A stretch of 64,000 bases of DNA from JAPUEK01 sp963815355. GTDB taxonomy: Bacteria > Pseudomonadota > Alphaproteobacteria > Rhodobacterales > Rhodobacteraceae. Below the pieces are notes generated by a model. That model made no database searches. It was not told the DNA's origin and saw only the letters and a program-made list of their open reading frames with translations. Positions 25,278 through 34,604 of the stretch are shown here, one piece after another; position 1 is the stretch's first letter, and each line of letters opens with the position of its first letter. The translations under genes and the position numbers were made by a program. Location: contig CAWFGJ010000009.1 of assembly GCA_963815355.1 (NCBI GenBank), positions 32,068 to 96,067 of the forward strand. Reading direction: 5' to 3'.

Positions 25278-26690
25278 TTAGGTCCCGCAGAATGTCACAT
25301 AGGGGCCAAAACCCTTCGGGGCCGGCAGCGCATAGCCCTCGCGGCCCTCAGCCGGTGCGTAGGGACGCTGGACCTCGGCCAAAAGCGCCCGGAAGGGCGA
25401 TAGGTCGCCCGCCGTTGCGGCTTGCAGTGCTTCTTCGACAAGATGATTGCGCGGGATCACGACCGGATTGGCGCAGCCCATCTGCGCCGCCGCCGTCGAA
25501 GCAACACGGGCTTTCCAGCGCGTGCACCAATCACTGGCCAGCCATGCCGGCACCGGTGCCGCGTAATCGCTGACAACGGCCGTCAATTGGCGGAAGGTCA
25601 ATGTCCAGTCCTGCCCCACCATCTGCGCCAGCAGATCTTCGATCAGGGCCAGATCACCCGGATCCTCGCCCGCCAAACCCAACTTTCCACGCATCTGGGC
25701 CAGCCATGCACGCTCATAGGCAGAGGCGATCCCTTCTAGGCGCGCATTGGCGAGTTCAAGGCCGCGGGCCTCATCAGGATCAAAGAAGGGTAACAGAGCC
25801 TCTGCCAGCCGCGCCAGGTTCCAGCCCAAAATCAGTGGTTGATTTGCAAAGGAATACCGCCCCTGTCGGTCGATCGAGGAAAACACCGCGCCGGGCGCAT
25901 AGTCGTCAAGAAAAGCGCAAGGGCCGTAGTCAATGGTCTCGCCCGACAAGGCCATGTTGTCTGTGTTCATCACCCCGTGGACAAAACCAACCCCCATCCA
26001 TTGCGCGATAAGTCGGGCTTGGCGTTCCACCACACCATCAAAGAGAGTCAGGGCCGCATCGGCCGCATTCGGATCTGCCTCGGGAAAATGTCGCCGGAGT
26101 GTATAGCGGATCAGGGCCGCCACTTTGTCTTGCTCGCCCCTCGCAGCGAAGAACTGAAAACTGCCAACCCGAATATGGCTGGCCGCCACACGCGCCAGCA
26201 CCGCGCCCGGCAAACCGCCAGCGTCTCGCCAAACCTTTTCGCCCGTGGTCACGACCGCAAGTGACCGAGTTGTTGGTATTCCAAGTGCGGCCATTGCCTC
26301 GGAAATAAGATACTCACGCAGCATCGGCCCAAGCGCGGCCTTGCCATCCCCGCCCCGTGAAAACGGCGTGCGACCTGAGCCCTTTAACTGCAAATCCCAA
26401 CGCTGGCCGTCAGGCCCCAGAAACTCGCCCAATAAATGCGCGCGGCCGTCTCCAAGCTGAGGCGAGAACCCACCGAACTGATGGCCCGCATAGGCGAGTG
26501 CGATTGGGTCCGCGCCGGGTGGCAATTCAGCGCCCGACAGCCAGGCCGCGGCCTTGGGCATCGGTGCCAGGCCCAATGTTTTGGCCAATGCGTCATTGAA
26601 GATAGCTACATCCGGCAGGGGAGCGATCGCAGGGGCGAGCTTCAGATAGGTTCCGGGCAATTCGCGGAGAAGGCTGTTGTCGAACTGCAA
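25278..26690 (-). CDS. selO: Protein adenylyltransferase SelO
   Basis: 470 aa. SelO (YdiU/UPF0061) is a pseudokinase-fold enzyme that transfers AMP from ATP to Ser, Thr or Tyr of proteins and is linked to redox stress. Conserved blocks are YAGHQFGGFSPQLGDGRAHLLGE, LQLKGSGRTPFSRGGDGKAAL, LREYLISEAMAALGIPTTRSL and GVMNTDNMALSGETIDYGPCAFLD. It ends with a short YVTFCGT tail. Bacterial members lack the C-terminal selenocysteine motif; the C-terminal FCGT here has a plain Cys. Confidence 0.95.
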   Translation of the reverse strand: MQFDNSLLRELPGTYLKLAPAIAPLPDVAIFNDALAKTLGLAPMPKAAAWLSGAELPPGADPIALAYAGHQFGGFSPQLGDGRAHLLGEFLGPDGQRWDLQLKGSGRTPFSRGGDGKAALGPMLREYLISEAMAALGIPTTRSLAVVTTGEKVWRDAGGLPGAVLARVAASHIRVGSFQFFAARGEQDKVAALIRYTLRRHFPEADPNAADAALTLFDGVVERQARLIAQWMGVGFVHGVMNTDNMALSGETIDYGPCAFLDDYAPGAVFSSIDRQGRYSFANQPLILGWNLARLAEALLPFFDPDEARGLELANARLEGIASAYERAWLAQMRGKLGLAGEDPGDLALIEDLLAQMVGQDWTLTFRQLTAVVSDYAAPVPAWLASDWCTRWKARVASTAAAQMGCANPVVIPRNHLVEEALQAATAGDLSPFRALLAEVQRPYAPAEGREGYALPAPKGFGPYVTFCGT

Positions 26691-26878
26691 AGGATATCCT
26701 CACATCGGTCTTGCGTGTGCAAAGTTCGCCTGAGCAAACCCGAACACCGCAACGTTCAAAATTTACACATATGTAATAGGAAAAGCCCGCCAAGCAACCG
26801 CCGACCCGCGAGCAATTGCACCTGGACTGGTCATAGGATTTCATCGGCACACGCCGCGATCCCGTGAAAAAATTAGAA

Positions 26879-26955
26879 TGGTCGGGGCGATAAGATTCGA
26901 ACTTACGACCTACGGTACCCAAAACCGTCGCGCTACCAGGCTGCGCTACGCCCCG
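26879..26955 (-). tRNA. tRNA-Pro (TGG)
   Basis: On the minus strand the acceptor CGGGGCG pairs with CGCCCCG, the anticodon loop contains TGG, the T-loop is TTCGAAT and CCA is encoded at 26879-26881. 77 bases. Confidence 0.96.
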
Positions 26956-26997
26956 ACTGACGCTTCCATAGCCGAGCCGTTTGGGAATGAAAAGCCG

Positions 26998-27480
26998 CTA
27001 CTCGTCAGAACAGTGCCAGGCCGCACCGCTTTGTTCAACTGTTGGGTGGCGCAACTCGGTTCCAGGGGTGACCCCAAGGCTTTTGGCCAGCCCGCCATTG
27101 ATCTCCAGCACAAACACCACCCCATCGCCACCGTCGATAGGTGTCTCATCATGCGGAATTGCATTGGCATGCACCTGGGTGACTGTGCCAGTCGAATCGG
27201 CAAAAATCATATCCAGCGGAATAAGCGTGTTCTTCATCCAGAACTGCGCATGCTTTGGCTTGTCGAACACGAAAAGCATGCCCGAAGATGCCGCCAGTTT
27301 TTCTCGAAACATCAAACCTTTGGATTGTTCGTCCGGATCATCTGCCACCTCGACATGAAAGCGCTGAATGCCCGACGGCCCGCGCAGTTCAACCGTCTCT
27401 GGCGCGCAAGCGGCAAAGCTCGTGCTTGCCGTTGCGCCCAGCAGCATTGCGACAATCAGACCCGAACCGACGCTTCCCAT
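26998..27480 (-). CDS. DUF192 secreted or membrane-anchored protein
   Basis: 160 aa. The N-terminus MGSVGSGLIVAMLLGATASTSFA is a signal peptide. The rest is a DUF192 domain with KGLMFREKLAASSGMLFVF and FWMKNTLIPLDMIFAD. The function of DUF192 is unknown. ATG at 27480 overlaps the end of the cold-shock gene by 25 bases and has AGGTGGT upstream inside that gene, so the two are probably coupled. tRNA-Pro follows on the same strand. Confidence 0.85.
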   Translation of the reverse strand: MGSVGSGLIVAMLLGATASTSFAACAPETVELRGPSGIQRFHVEVADDPDEQSKGLMFREKLAASSGMLFVFDKPKHAQFWMKNTLIPLDMIFADSTGTVTQVHANAIPHDETPIDGGDGVVFVLEINGGLAKSLGVTPGTELRHPTVEQSGAAWHCSDE

Positions 27481-27983
27481 GATACCACCTGCACCGCCAT
27501 GCGCCCCCGCTTGCCTTCGATTATCCGAAGACAAATCGCTTCACCGGCTTGCAGATCAGCAAAGCCGGAATGCCGCAAGACTTCAATATGCACAAACACA
27601 TCCTCTGGCCGACCAAAGACATTGGCAAAACCAAAGCCTTTGCCTTTGTCGAACCATTTCACCCGCGCAGGTTCAAGCGGGAGGGTGTTCATGTCTTCGG
27701 GAAGATCTTCAGCGGCTTCGTCCCCCAAAAGGAACATGCCTCCGGGCGGCGGATCAATCTTGAGCACTTCTACAGCTTGCACTCCACGCGCCGTCGCCTG
27801 CACTTTTACAGTAATGCCAGCACCATCCGCAACCGAGCCTTGGCCGTAGTTTCGCAACACATTGGCGTGCAAAAGCACGTCCGTCTGCGCGCCTTCCGCA
27901 ACGATGAATCCAAAGCCCTTGGTGGGATCAAACCACTTCACTCGACCGTGCAGTATTTGCACAGCCTCTTCATTCTCAGTCAT
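27456..27983 (-). CDS. Cold-shock protein with two CSD domains
   Basis: 175 aa. Two cold-shock domains bind single-stranded nucleic acid. The first, at about residues 10-75, has VKWFDPTKGFGFI and DVLLHA. The second, at about 105-170, has VKWFDKGKGFGFA and DVFVHI. These are the RNP1 and RNP2 motifs in each copy, joined by an acidic Pro-rich linker. Two-domain CspA-like proteins are typical of alphaproteobacteria. ATG at 27983 is preferred over the in-frame start at 28013. Confidence 0.92.
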   Translation of the reverse strand: MTENEEAVQILHGRVKWFDPTKGFGFIVAEGAQTDVLLHANVLRNYGQGSVADGAGITVKVQATARGVQAVEVLKIDPPPGGMFLLGDEAAEDLPEDMNTLPLEPARVKWFDKGKGFGFANVFGRPEDVFVHIEVLRHSGFADLQAGEAICLRIIEGKRGRMAVQVVSWEASVRV

Positions 27984-28098
27984 ATCAGAGCCGTTTCCCC
28001 AGATTAAGCCCATTGGCTAGACATGAGGCTTTTCAGACGGCAGTTGCAAGCTGAATTGTGCAGCGTTCTGGCACACTTCCATTCACGAAGCGCGAAAC

Positions 28099-28701
28099 TC
28101 AAGGATTGAGGCGCGTAATTTCCCAAGCATCTTCAACAGCTTCCCGCGACCAGCGGAATCGATCATGCAACCGGAAGGCGCCATCGGCCCAGAATTCGAT
28201 CTCTAAAGGGACAATGCGAAAACCTCCCCAAAACGGTGGCCTTTTCGGTGAAATGCCGTGCTCGGCTGTCACGCGGGCGACTTCCGCCATCAAAGCACCC
28301 CGAGAACTTAACGGCTGCGACTGTTGGCTTGCCCAAGCGCCGAGCCGGGATTTTAGGCTGCGGCTGGCATAATACGCATCGGCTTGGGCACCCTCTTCAC
28401 GGTGAACAACGCCGCGAACCCGTATCTGGCGGCGCAAGCTCTTCCAGTGCAAGACAAAGGCCGCCTTGCCAGCTTGCTCAACCTCCTGCGCTTTCACACT
28501 GTTGTAGTTCGTATAGAAGACGAAAGCCGCCGCCTCGATGTCTTTGAGGAGCACCATCCGCACATTGGGCAAACCACCAGAGTCAACTGTGGCGAGCGCG
28601 ATCGCGTTCGGATCATTCGGCTCGCTTGCCTCGGCTTCGGCCAACCAGCTTTGCGCAATGATGAACGGGTCCTGCCCCGCAAAAATACCGCTTCTGTCCA
28701 T
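28099..28701 (-). CDS. pdxH: Pyridoxamine 5'-phosphate oxidase
   Basis: 200 aa, FMN-dependent. It oxidises PNP or PMP to pyridoxal 5'-phosphate. Motifs: PNVRMVLLKDIEAAAFVFYTNYNS with the FMN-binding segment, LHWKSLRRQIRVRG, and the C-terminal PPFWGGFRIVPLEIEFW and HDRFRWSR. Length is slightly below the ~215 of the E. coli enzyme, with the loss at the N-terminus. It is divergent from fabI across 103 bases. Confidence 0.95.
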   Translation of the reverse strand: MDRSGIFAGQDPFIIAQSWLAEAEASEPNDPNAIALATVDSGGLPNVRMVLLKDIEAAAFVFYTNYNSVKAQEVEQAGKAAFVLHWKSLRRQIRVRGVVHREEGAQADAYYASRSLKSRLGAWASQQSQPLSSRGALMAEVARVTAEHGISPKRPPFWGGFRIVPLEIEFWADGAFRLHDRFRWSREAVEDAWEITRLNP

Positions 28702-28804
28702 GATCCAGATCCTTACCGCTTGTCATTGCTGGTGCTGCCTTGATGCAGGCGCACCTTTCGCCTACACGTCAGAAAACACGTCAAGGGTGGATGGGGAAGA
28801 CCGA

Positions 28805-29626
28805 ATGTCAACCGGACTAATGGCAGGTAAACGCGGACTCATCATGGGTCTTGCGAATGACAAATCCATTGCGTGGGGCATTGCCCAGGCCATAGCGGCG
28901 CAGGGAGCGGAAATAGCCTTTTCCTATCAGGGAGAAGCGCTCAAGAAACGCGTGGAGCCGCTCGCAGCCTCGATTGGAATGAAGGAATTCGTCGAATGTG
29001 ACGTGGCTGATGAAGCCTCTATCGATGCGTTGTTTGAGCGGCTGAAGGTCCTTTGGGGCAAGATCGACTTTGTCGTTCACGCGATTGGCTTTTCGGACAA
29101 GAACGAATTGCGGGGCCGCTATGTGGATACTTCGCGGGCCAATTTCCTGATGACGATGGATATCTCTGTCTATTCGTTCACCGCTGTCAGCCAGCGTGCC
29201 GCGGCGATGATGAACGCGGGCGGAAGCCTGTTGACGCTAACCTATTATGGCGCAGAGAAAGTCATGCCGCACTACAATGTGATGGGCGTGGCCAAGGCCG
29301 GCTTGGAGGCTTCGGTAAAGTATCTGGCCGAAGACCTTGGCAAGGACGGCATCCGGGTAAATGCAATCTCCGCGGGGCCGATCAAGACATTGGCCGCCAG
29401 CGGGATCGGCGACTTCCGCTACATCATGAAATGGAACGAGTTGAACTCGCCCTTGCGCCGCAACGTCACGCAGGAAGAGGTCGGCAAGGCCGCGCTTTAT
29501 CTGCTTTCAGATCTCGGCTCGGGTACAACCGGCGAAAATCTGCACGTTGATGCGGGCTATCATGTGGTCGGCATGAAGGCGGTCGATGCCCCTGATATTG
29601 ACGTTGTGACCGGTCGCAAGGATTAA
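28805..29626 (+). CDS. fabI: Enoyl-[acyl-carrier-protein] reductase
   Basis: 273 aa, short-chain dehydrogenase family. It performs the last reduction of the fatty-acid elongation cycle with NADH. The nucleotide motif is GLANDKSIAWGIA and the catalytic Tyr-x6-Lys is in YYGAEKVMPHYNVMGVAKAGLEA. ATG at 28805 follows GGGGAAG and matches the family start MAGKRGLIMG after a short leader. The frame is open further upstream, but that part runs over the divergent pdxH. A LysE gene follows 4 bases after the stop. Confidence 0.96.
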   Translation: MSTGLMAGKRGLIMGLANDKSIAWGIAQAIAAQGAEIAFSYQGEALKKRVEPLAASIGMKEFVECDVADEASIDALFERLKVLWGKIDFVVHAIGFSDKNELRGRYVDTSRANFLMTMDISVYSFTAVSQRAAAMMNAGGSLLTLTYYGAEKVMPHYNVMGVAKAGLEASVKYLAEDLGKDGIRVNAISAGPIKTLAASGIGDFRYIMKWNELNSPLRRNVTQEEVGKAALYLLSDLGSGTTGENLHVDAGYHVVGMKAVDAPDIDVVTGRKD

Positions 29627-29630
29627 AGTC

Positions 29631-30245
29631 ATGACGCTGGCAGGGTTCCTGACGATCTATTTTTTGCACCTGATGGCCTCGATCAGCCCCGGCCCTGCCG
29701 TCCTCATGTCGGCGCGCACGGGGCTGACGGAGGGCTTTCGTACCGGCTTCATGCTGGCCATTGGCATCGGTCTGGGCGGCGTGTTTTGGGCGGCGGCTGC
29801 AATTTCGGGGTTGGCTTTGCTGTTCAAGGCCGCCCCAGCCCTGCTTTTGGGTCTGAAGGTTTTGGGCGGAATTTACCTTTTGTATCTCGCCTACAAAATG
29901 TGGCGTAGCGCGGATACGCCTTTGGATATGACGCAGACAAGCACGATCCCCCGGTCGGGTGCGGCGGCGATCTGGCTTGGATTGGCCACGCAGTTGACCA
30001 ACCCAAAAACCGTGGCGATGTTCTCTGCAATCTTCATCGGAACCGTCCCGCCCACGACCCCTTTGTGGCAGATCGGAATAGTGCTGTTGGCCGTTTTCTT
30101 GAACGAGACGCTCTGGTGCAGTTTTGTCGCCCGCGTGTTCGCAGCGGAGCGCACCCGCCGCAGCTACATCGGTTTGAAATCCATCATAGACCGCTGCTTT
30201 GGCGGAATGCTTGCCCTTCTGGGCGTGAAACTTGCCATCACCTGA
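29631..30245 (+). CDS. LysE/RhtB-family exporter
   Basis: 204 aa with about six membrane helices. The family signature near the N-terminus reads LMASISPGPAVLMSARTGLTEGFRTGF, and later NPKTVAMFSAIFIGT. These proteins export amino acids such as lysine, threonine or homoserine lactones; the substrate is not determinable here. It starts 4 bases after fabI and ends 10 bases before gpt, so the three may share a transcript. Confidence 0.9.
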   Translation: MTLAGFLTIYFLHLMASISPGPAVLMSARTGLTEGFRTGFMLAIGIGLGGVFWAAAAISGLALLFKAAPALLLGLKVLGGIYLLYLAYKMWRSADTPLDMTQTSTIPRSGAAAIWLGLATQLTNPKTVAMFSAIFIGTVPPTTPLWQIGIVLLAVFLNETLWCSFVARVFAAERTRRSYIGLKSIIDRCFGGMLALLGVKLAIT

Positions 30246-30255
30246 GGAAAGCACC

Positions 30256-30762
30256 ATGACCGACCGTTTGCCCCACGAAAAAGGCTTTCACGTCAGCTGG
30301 GACCAAATCCACCGCGATGCTCGGGCGCTGGCCTGGCGGCTGGATGGCAAGGGGCCGGATGGCGGCGCTTGGCGCGCGGTTGTTGGGATCACCCGCGGCG
30401 GCCTGGTGCCTGCGATGATCGTCAGCCGCGAGTTGGACATTCGGGTTGTCGATACCATTTCGGTGAAAAGCTACAGCCATCAGTCGCAGGCGCCCGAGGC
30501 AGTTGTGATCAAGTCTCCGCAAGTCGACCTGATGGGCGACGGGACCGGCATCCTGGTCGTGGATGACCTCGTTGACACAGGTAAAACGCTGGAACTGGTC
30601 CGCCGCCTTTACCCCAAGGCACATTTTGCCACGGTCTACGCCAAGCCGTCAGGAAAACCGATGGTCGACAGCTATGTCACTGAAGTCAGCCAAGACACAT
30701 GGATCTTCTTCCCGTGGGACATGGCGCTGCAATATGTTCAGCCCTTCCGCGGCACGGACTAA
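30256..30762 (+). CDS. gpt: Xanthine phosphoribosyltransferase
   Basis: 168 aa, type I phosphoribosyltransferase that salvages xanthine, guanine or hypoxanthine with PRPP. Motifs: VVGITRGGLVPAMIVSRELDI near residues 42-62 and the PRPP loop GILVVDDLVDTGKTLELVR. The C-terminus WIFFPWDMALQYVQPFRG is typical of Gpt. ATG at 30256 follows TGAGGAAAG. Confidence 0.94.
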   Translation: MTDRLPHEKGFHVSWDQIHRDARALAWRLDGKGPDGGAWRAVVGITRGGLVPAMIVSRELDIRVVDTISVKSYSHQSQAPEAVVIKSPQVDLMGDGTGILVVDDLVDTGKTLELVRRLYPKAHFATVYAKPSGKPMVDSYVTEVSQDTWIFFPWDMALQYVQPFRGTD

Positions 30763-30772
30763 GGCGCATCTG

Positions 30773-31297
30773 GTGATTTCCTTGATCCGGCGCCTTGGCG
30801 CAGAACGCGTGCTGCACTGGATGTTTGAAGCCAGCCTGGTGATTAAGGGACTGTTGTGCAGCGCTGAGTTTGCTGCGGGTTTGGGGCTGCTTTTCACACC
30901 GAACCAATTGGTTGCACGTCTTGTTTTCTGGCTAACTCATCTTGAGATATCAGAGCGCCCAACCGACAGCCTTGCAAGTTGGACCCGCCGCGCGGTTGAG
31001 CAATTCCCCGTTGGGACTCAGCATTTCTATGGTTGGTATTTGCTGGCACATGGTGGCCTGAAGCTGATTATGGTGATCATGCTTTGGGCTCGGGTGCTTC
31101 GGGCCTATCCGGTCGCGATGTTCGTACTCGGCGGTTTTGTCGCCTATCAGTTGAGTGAGTTTGCACAGACGGGTTCTCCCTTTCTGCTGCTGCTGTCGTT
31201 CTTTGATCTTGTGATGATTGTTCTGATCGGCCACGAGTATCGGGTCATGAAGAGCCGTGTGGCCGATGGGCCAACGCCGCCCGTTCATAGTTCCTGA
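30773..31297 (+). CDS. DUF2127 membrane protein
   Basis: 174 aa with about four hydrophobic helices: LVIKGLLCSAEFAAGLGLLF, FYGWYLLAHGGLKLIMVIML, YPVAMFVLGGFVAYQLSEFA and FLLLLSFFDLVMIVLIG. The pattern fits DUF2127, whose function is unknown. The start is uncertain. GTG at 30773, 10 bases after the gpt stop with AAGG upstream, gives a usual length. No ATG occurs before the first helix. Confidence 0.75.
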   Translation: MISLIRRLGAERVLHWMFEASLVIKGLLCSAEFAAGLGLLFTPNQLVARLVFWLTHLEISERPTDSLASWTRRAVEQFPVGTQHFYGWYLLAHGGLKLIMVIMLWARVLRAYPVAMFVLGGFVAYQLSEFAQTGSPFLLLLSFFDLVMIVLIGHEYRVMKSRVADGPTPPVHSS

Positions 31298-31428
31298 GGA
31301 CAGCGCCACCCCACCTTCTGACCCGCCTCCATGCCGACACCAGACGGGCCGGGCGGCACGAGATTTGAAGGGGGCTTGCAACCTAGTGTGAACTTGGCCC
31401 AAATCGGACGAGACATGAAAGGCGCACT

Positions 31429-32607
31429 ATGACCCACCCATTGAACCCTGCTATGGCCGCGACCTTTGCCCCACCTGTTATGGAGGCACGGCGTTGGCTG
31501 CAGGGTGTGGTCTTTCCACCCGAGCGACCTTTGATCAACGTAAGCCAAGCCGCGCCGGTGGATAGCCCGCCTCTTGGCTTGCGCCAAGCGCTGGCCGACG
31601 CGGCACTGAACGATCCCGATGCGCATCTCTATGGCCCCGTTCTAGGCCTTCCCGCGCTGCGTGCGGAAATCGCCGATCAGTGGTCAACGGCTTACGCGGG
31701 CAAAATCGCCAAAGAACAAGTCGCAATCACTCAGGGCTGCAATCAGGCTTTTTGCGCTGTAATGTCCACATTGGCAGGGGCAGGCGATGAGGTCATTTTG
31801 CCAACCCCTTGGTACTTCAACCATAAAATGTGGCTGGATATGCAGGGCGTGAAAACTGTCCCTCTTCCGGCCGGCGCCGGCTTGATTCCGGAGGCGGAGG
31901 CCGCTGCGCGCTTGATCACCGAGCACACGCGCGCCATCGTTCTTGTTTCGCCCAATAATCCCGGCGGTGTAGAGTATCCGACCGAGACCCTCAGCGCATT
32001 TCGCGATTTAGCGCGCGAAAGGGGTGTGGCGTTGATTGTCGACGAAACCTACCGGGATTTTGACAGCCGTCCGGGCCGCCCGCATGATCTTTTCTGCGAT
32101 CCGAATTGGGCAGATGTCTTCATTCACCTCTACAGCTTTTCAAAGACCTACCGTTTGACCGGTCACCGCGTTGGCGCGGTCATCGCCTCGGAAGACCGAT
32201 TGACCGAGATTGAAAAGTTTCTCGATACCGTTGCGATCTGCCCCGGCCAACTGGGCCAAATCGGCGCGCTGTGGGGGATGCGCAATCTGAACCAATGGGT
32301 TGCGGGCGAGCGGGCTGAAATTCTGGTGCGCAAGGACGCGATGATCCGCGGCTTCGAGGCCTTGCCCGACTGGACGCTTTTGGGCTGCGGCGCCTACTTC
32401 GCATATGTTGAGCATCCCTTTTCGCTGCAATCAGACCAGCTTTGCAAGCGATTGGCCACTGAAGCCGGGGTGTTGATGTTGCCGGGAACCATGTTCCAGC
32501 CCGAGGGGGCTGAGGCGGGCAAGCGACAGATCCGCATTGCCTTTGCGAACGTGGATTCGGCTGGTATTGGTAAAATGTTCGGCAGACTTGCCGGGTTTAC
32601 CGTCTGA
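31429..32607 (+). CDS. Class I/II PLP-dependent aminotransferase
   Basis: 392 aa, fold type I. Motifs: YGPVLGLPALRAEIADQW, AITQGCNQAFCAVMSTLAGAGDEVILPTPWYFN, LVSPNNPGGVEYP, LIVDETYRDF and the PLP lysine in YSFSKTYRLTGHRVG. The C-terminus contains the substrate-carboxylate Arg in QIRIAFANVDS. The closest functional group is aspartate or aromatic aminotransferases; the substrate is uncertain. GAAAGG precedes ATG at 31429. Confidence 0.9.
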   Translation: MTHPLNPAMAATFAPPVMEARRWLQGVVFPPERPLINVSQAAPVDSPPLGLRQALADAALNDPDAHLYGPVLGLPALRAEIADQWSTAYAGKIAKEQVAITQGCNQAFCAVMSTLAGAGDEVILPTPWYFNHKMWLDMQGVKTVPLPAGAGLIPEAEAAARLITEHTRAIVLVSPNNPGGVEYPTETLSAFRDLARERGVALIVDETYRDFDSRPGRPHDLFCDPNWADVFIHLYSFSKTYRLTGHRVGAVIASEDRLTEIEKFLDTVAICPGQLGQIGALWGMRNLNQWVAGERAEILVRKDAMIRGFEALPDWTLLGCGAYFAYVEHPFSLQSDQLCKRLATEAGVLMLPGTMFQPEGAEAGKRQIRIAFANVDSAGIGKMFGRLAGFTV

Positions 32608-32714
32608 CAGTCTTTCCGGCTCGCTGCAGGATCAGCTTTCCGAGACGCCCATCTTGCCCCTTCTTCCCCGACCGCTTAGACAGGCGGGCAAACCCTTAGA
32701 GCGCAGGCGGACCC

Positions 32715-34592
32715 ATGGCCAAAGCACCCGAAACTGAAGACAGCCCGAAAAAGAAGCGCCGTGGCGCATCTGTTATGGTCTGGGTGTTGATGGCTATGCT
32801 GATTGGTGGCCTTGGCGGCTTTGGTGTGACCAACTTTGGCGGTAACATCAGCAAGATCGGCTCCGTCGGCGACCGTGAGATCACCACGACCGAATATGCC
32901 AGGGGACTGCAACAGCAGTTGAACAGCCTTTCTCAACAGTTTGGCACGCAGATTACACTCGCTCAGGCCCAGACGCTGGGGATTGATCAGCAAGTCCTTC
33001 AGGGTCTTGTGACCGGCGCCGCCCTTGACAATGAGGCGGAACGGATCGGTCTTTCAGCGGGTGATGCGGAAGTGGCGGCACGGTTGGCGTCAATGCAGGC
33101 GTTCCAAGGTACGTCAGGCACTTTTGACCGGGACACCTATCGGTCCAGCCTTGATCGCAACAACACCAGCGAAGCCGAGTTTGAAAACGGGTTGCGCGGC
33201 GATATCGCACGATCCTTGCTACAAGGCTCTGTGACTGGTGGCTTTACGTCGCCGCTACCTCTTACTGAGACGCTCTTTGCTTGGGCTGGCGAGCGGCGGG
33301 GCTTCACCGTGTTGCGTGTGACCGAAGCCGGGCTACCCGCGCCGATTGCCTCCCCGACAGACGCTGAGCTTAAGGCCTTTTACGACGCGCACCTCGCCGA
33401 TTTCACCCGGCCCGAAGCCAAACGCATCGCTTATGCTGCTTTGTTGCCAGACGATTTGGCCAAAGACATGAAAATCGCGGACGAAGACATTCAGAAGGCC
33501 TATGACGCCAGAATTTCGGAGTTCATGGTGCCCGAAAAGCGACTGGTTGAACGGCTGGTTTTTGGAACCGATGCAGACGCGGCGGAAGCAAAGGCGCGGA
33601 TTGATGCGGGCGAGAGCTTTGAGGCGATAGTGGCCGAGCGCAAGTTGACCTTGGAAGATATCGACTTGGGAGATGTCGCTAAAGCGGAGTTGGGCGCTGC
33701 AGGCGATGCTGTGTTTGCGTTGACAGAACCGGGTGTCGCTGGCCCGTTTGCGTCTGACTTTGGCCCGGCCCTTTTCCGAATGAACGCAGTGCTTGCAGCT
33801 CAGGAAACCACTTTGGAGCAGGCAAAACCGGATCTTCTGTTGCTCTTGCAAATCGCTGCTGCACGCAAAGTCATCGCCGACAAAGTCGAAGGAATTGACG
33901 ATCTGTTGGCGGGCGGAGCTTCGTTGGAGGATCTGGCCAAAGAGCAGGGTATGACTTTTGCCACGACAGACTATGCTGCGGGCGCCGACGATAATGATCC
34001 GATTGCCGCCTATAAAGATTTCAGGGCTGCGGCCGAGAAGTTGGGTGAAGGCGATTTCCCTGAGGCTATTCTGTTGGATGACGGTGGCCTTGTAGCGTTG
34101 CGCCTGACCGAAACCGTCCCGCCCACTCCGCGACCTTTTGAGGCGGTGAAGGACAAAGTGACCGACGCGTGGCGTGCCGACACGCTGGCAAAGGCGCTCG
34201 CCGACGAGGCCGTTTCGCTGAAAGCCAAGGTTGAGGCCGGCAGTTCGCTTGGCGCGCTTGGCATAGCCGAACATACAGCGTCGCTGGATCGTCAGGGTTC
34301 TATCCCAGGTGCCCCACCCAGCTTGCTGGCGGCGGTTTTTGAAATGGCTCCCGGTGAAGTGAGTGTAATCGAAGAGTCGGGCTTTACCGCCTTGGTGCAA
34401 CTCGACAGCGTGATGCCGGCTGTGGCTGAAAGTGACGACGCCATTGCCCTACGCGACAGCATTGCAACGCAAGTTCAGCAGGCCATTTCTGGCGATGTCT
34501 TCACCCTTTACACCAATGCGCTCACGGCAGAGGCGGGCATCCAACTGGATCAAGCCGCGATTAACGCTGTGCATACACAATTTGGCAACTGA
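32715..34592 (+). CDS. Membrane-anchored peptidyl-prolyl isomerase (PpiD/SurA-like)
   Basis: 625 aa. A cytoplasmic basic start (SPKKKRRGAS) is followed by one membrane helix at about 17-38. The periplasmic part begins with a SurA_N-like chaperone region (TTTEYARGLQQQLNSLSQQFG to GLSAGDAEVAARLASMQAFQGTSGTFD). A parvulin-like domain follows at about 235-360 (KRLVERLVFGTDADAAEAKARIDAGESFEAIVAE), with no obvious active-site His pair. The role is folding of exported proteins at the inner membrane. trpE starts 12 bases after the stop. Confidence 0.88.
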   Translation: MAKAPETEDSPKKKRRGASVMVWVLMAMLIGGLGGFGVTNFGGNISKIGSVGDREITTTEYARGLQQQLNSLSQQFGTQITLAQAQTLGIDQQVLQGLVTGAALDNEAERIGLSAGDAEVAARLASMQAFQGTSGTFDRDTYRSSLDRNNTSEAEFENGLRGDIARSLLQGSVTGGFTSPLPLTETLFAWAGERRGFTVLRVTEAGLPAPIASPTDAELKAFYDAHLADFTRPEAKRIAYAALLPDDLAKDMKIADEDIQKAYDARISEFMVPEKRLVERLVFGTDADAAEAKARIDAGESFEAIVAERKLTLEDIDLGDVAKAELGAAGDAVFALTEPGVAGPFASDFGPALFRMNAVLAAQETTLEQAKPDLLLLLQIAAARKVIADKVEGIDDLLAGGASLEDLAKEQGMTFATTDYAAGADDNDPIAAYKDFRAAAEKLGEGDFPEAILLDDGGLVALRLTETVPPTPRPFEAVKDKVTDAWRADTLAKALADEAVSLKAKVEAGSSLGALGIAEHTASLDRQGSIPGAPPSLLAAVFEMAPGEVSVIEESGFTALVQLDSVMPAVAESDDAIALRDSIATQVQQAISGDVFTLYTNALTAEAGIQLDQAAINAVHTQFGN

Positions 34593-34604
34593 AACAGGCT
34601 CTGT

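Noticed and set aside
26878..27849. 323-codon plus-strand frame over tRNA-Pro, the DUF192 gene and the cold-shock gene
   Set aside because: It runs through a tRNA and two genes with clear motifs on the other strand.
33333..34400. 355-codon minus-strand frame over ppiD
   Set aside because: Antisense to a gene with a clear membrane anchor and chaperone region; no independent support.
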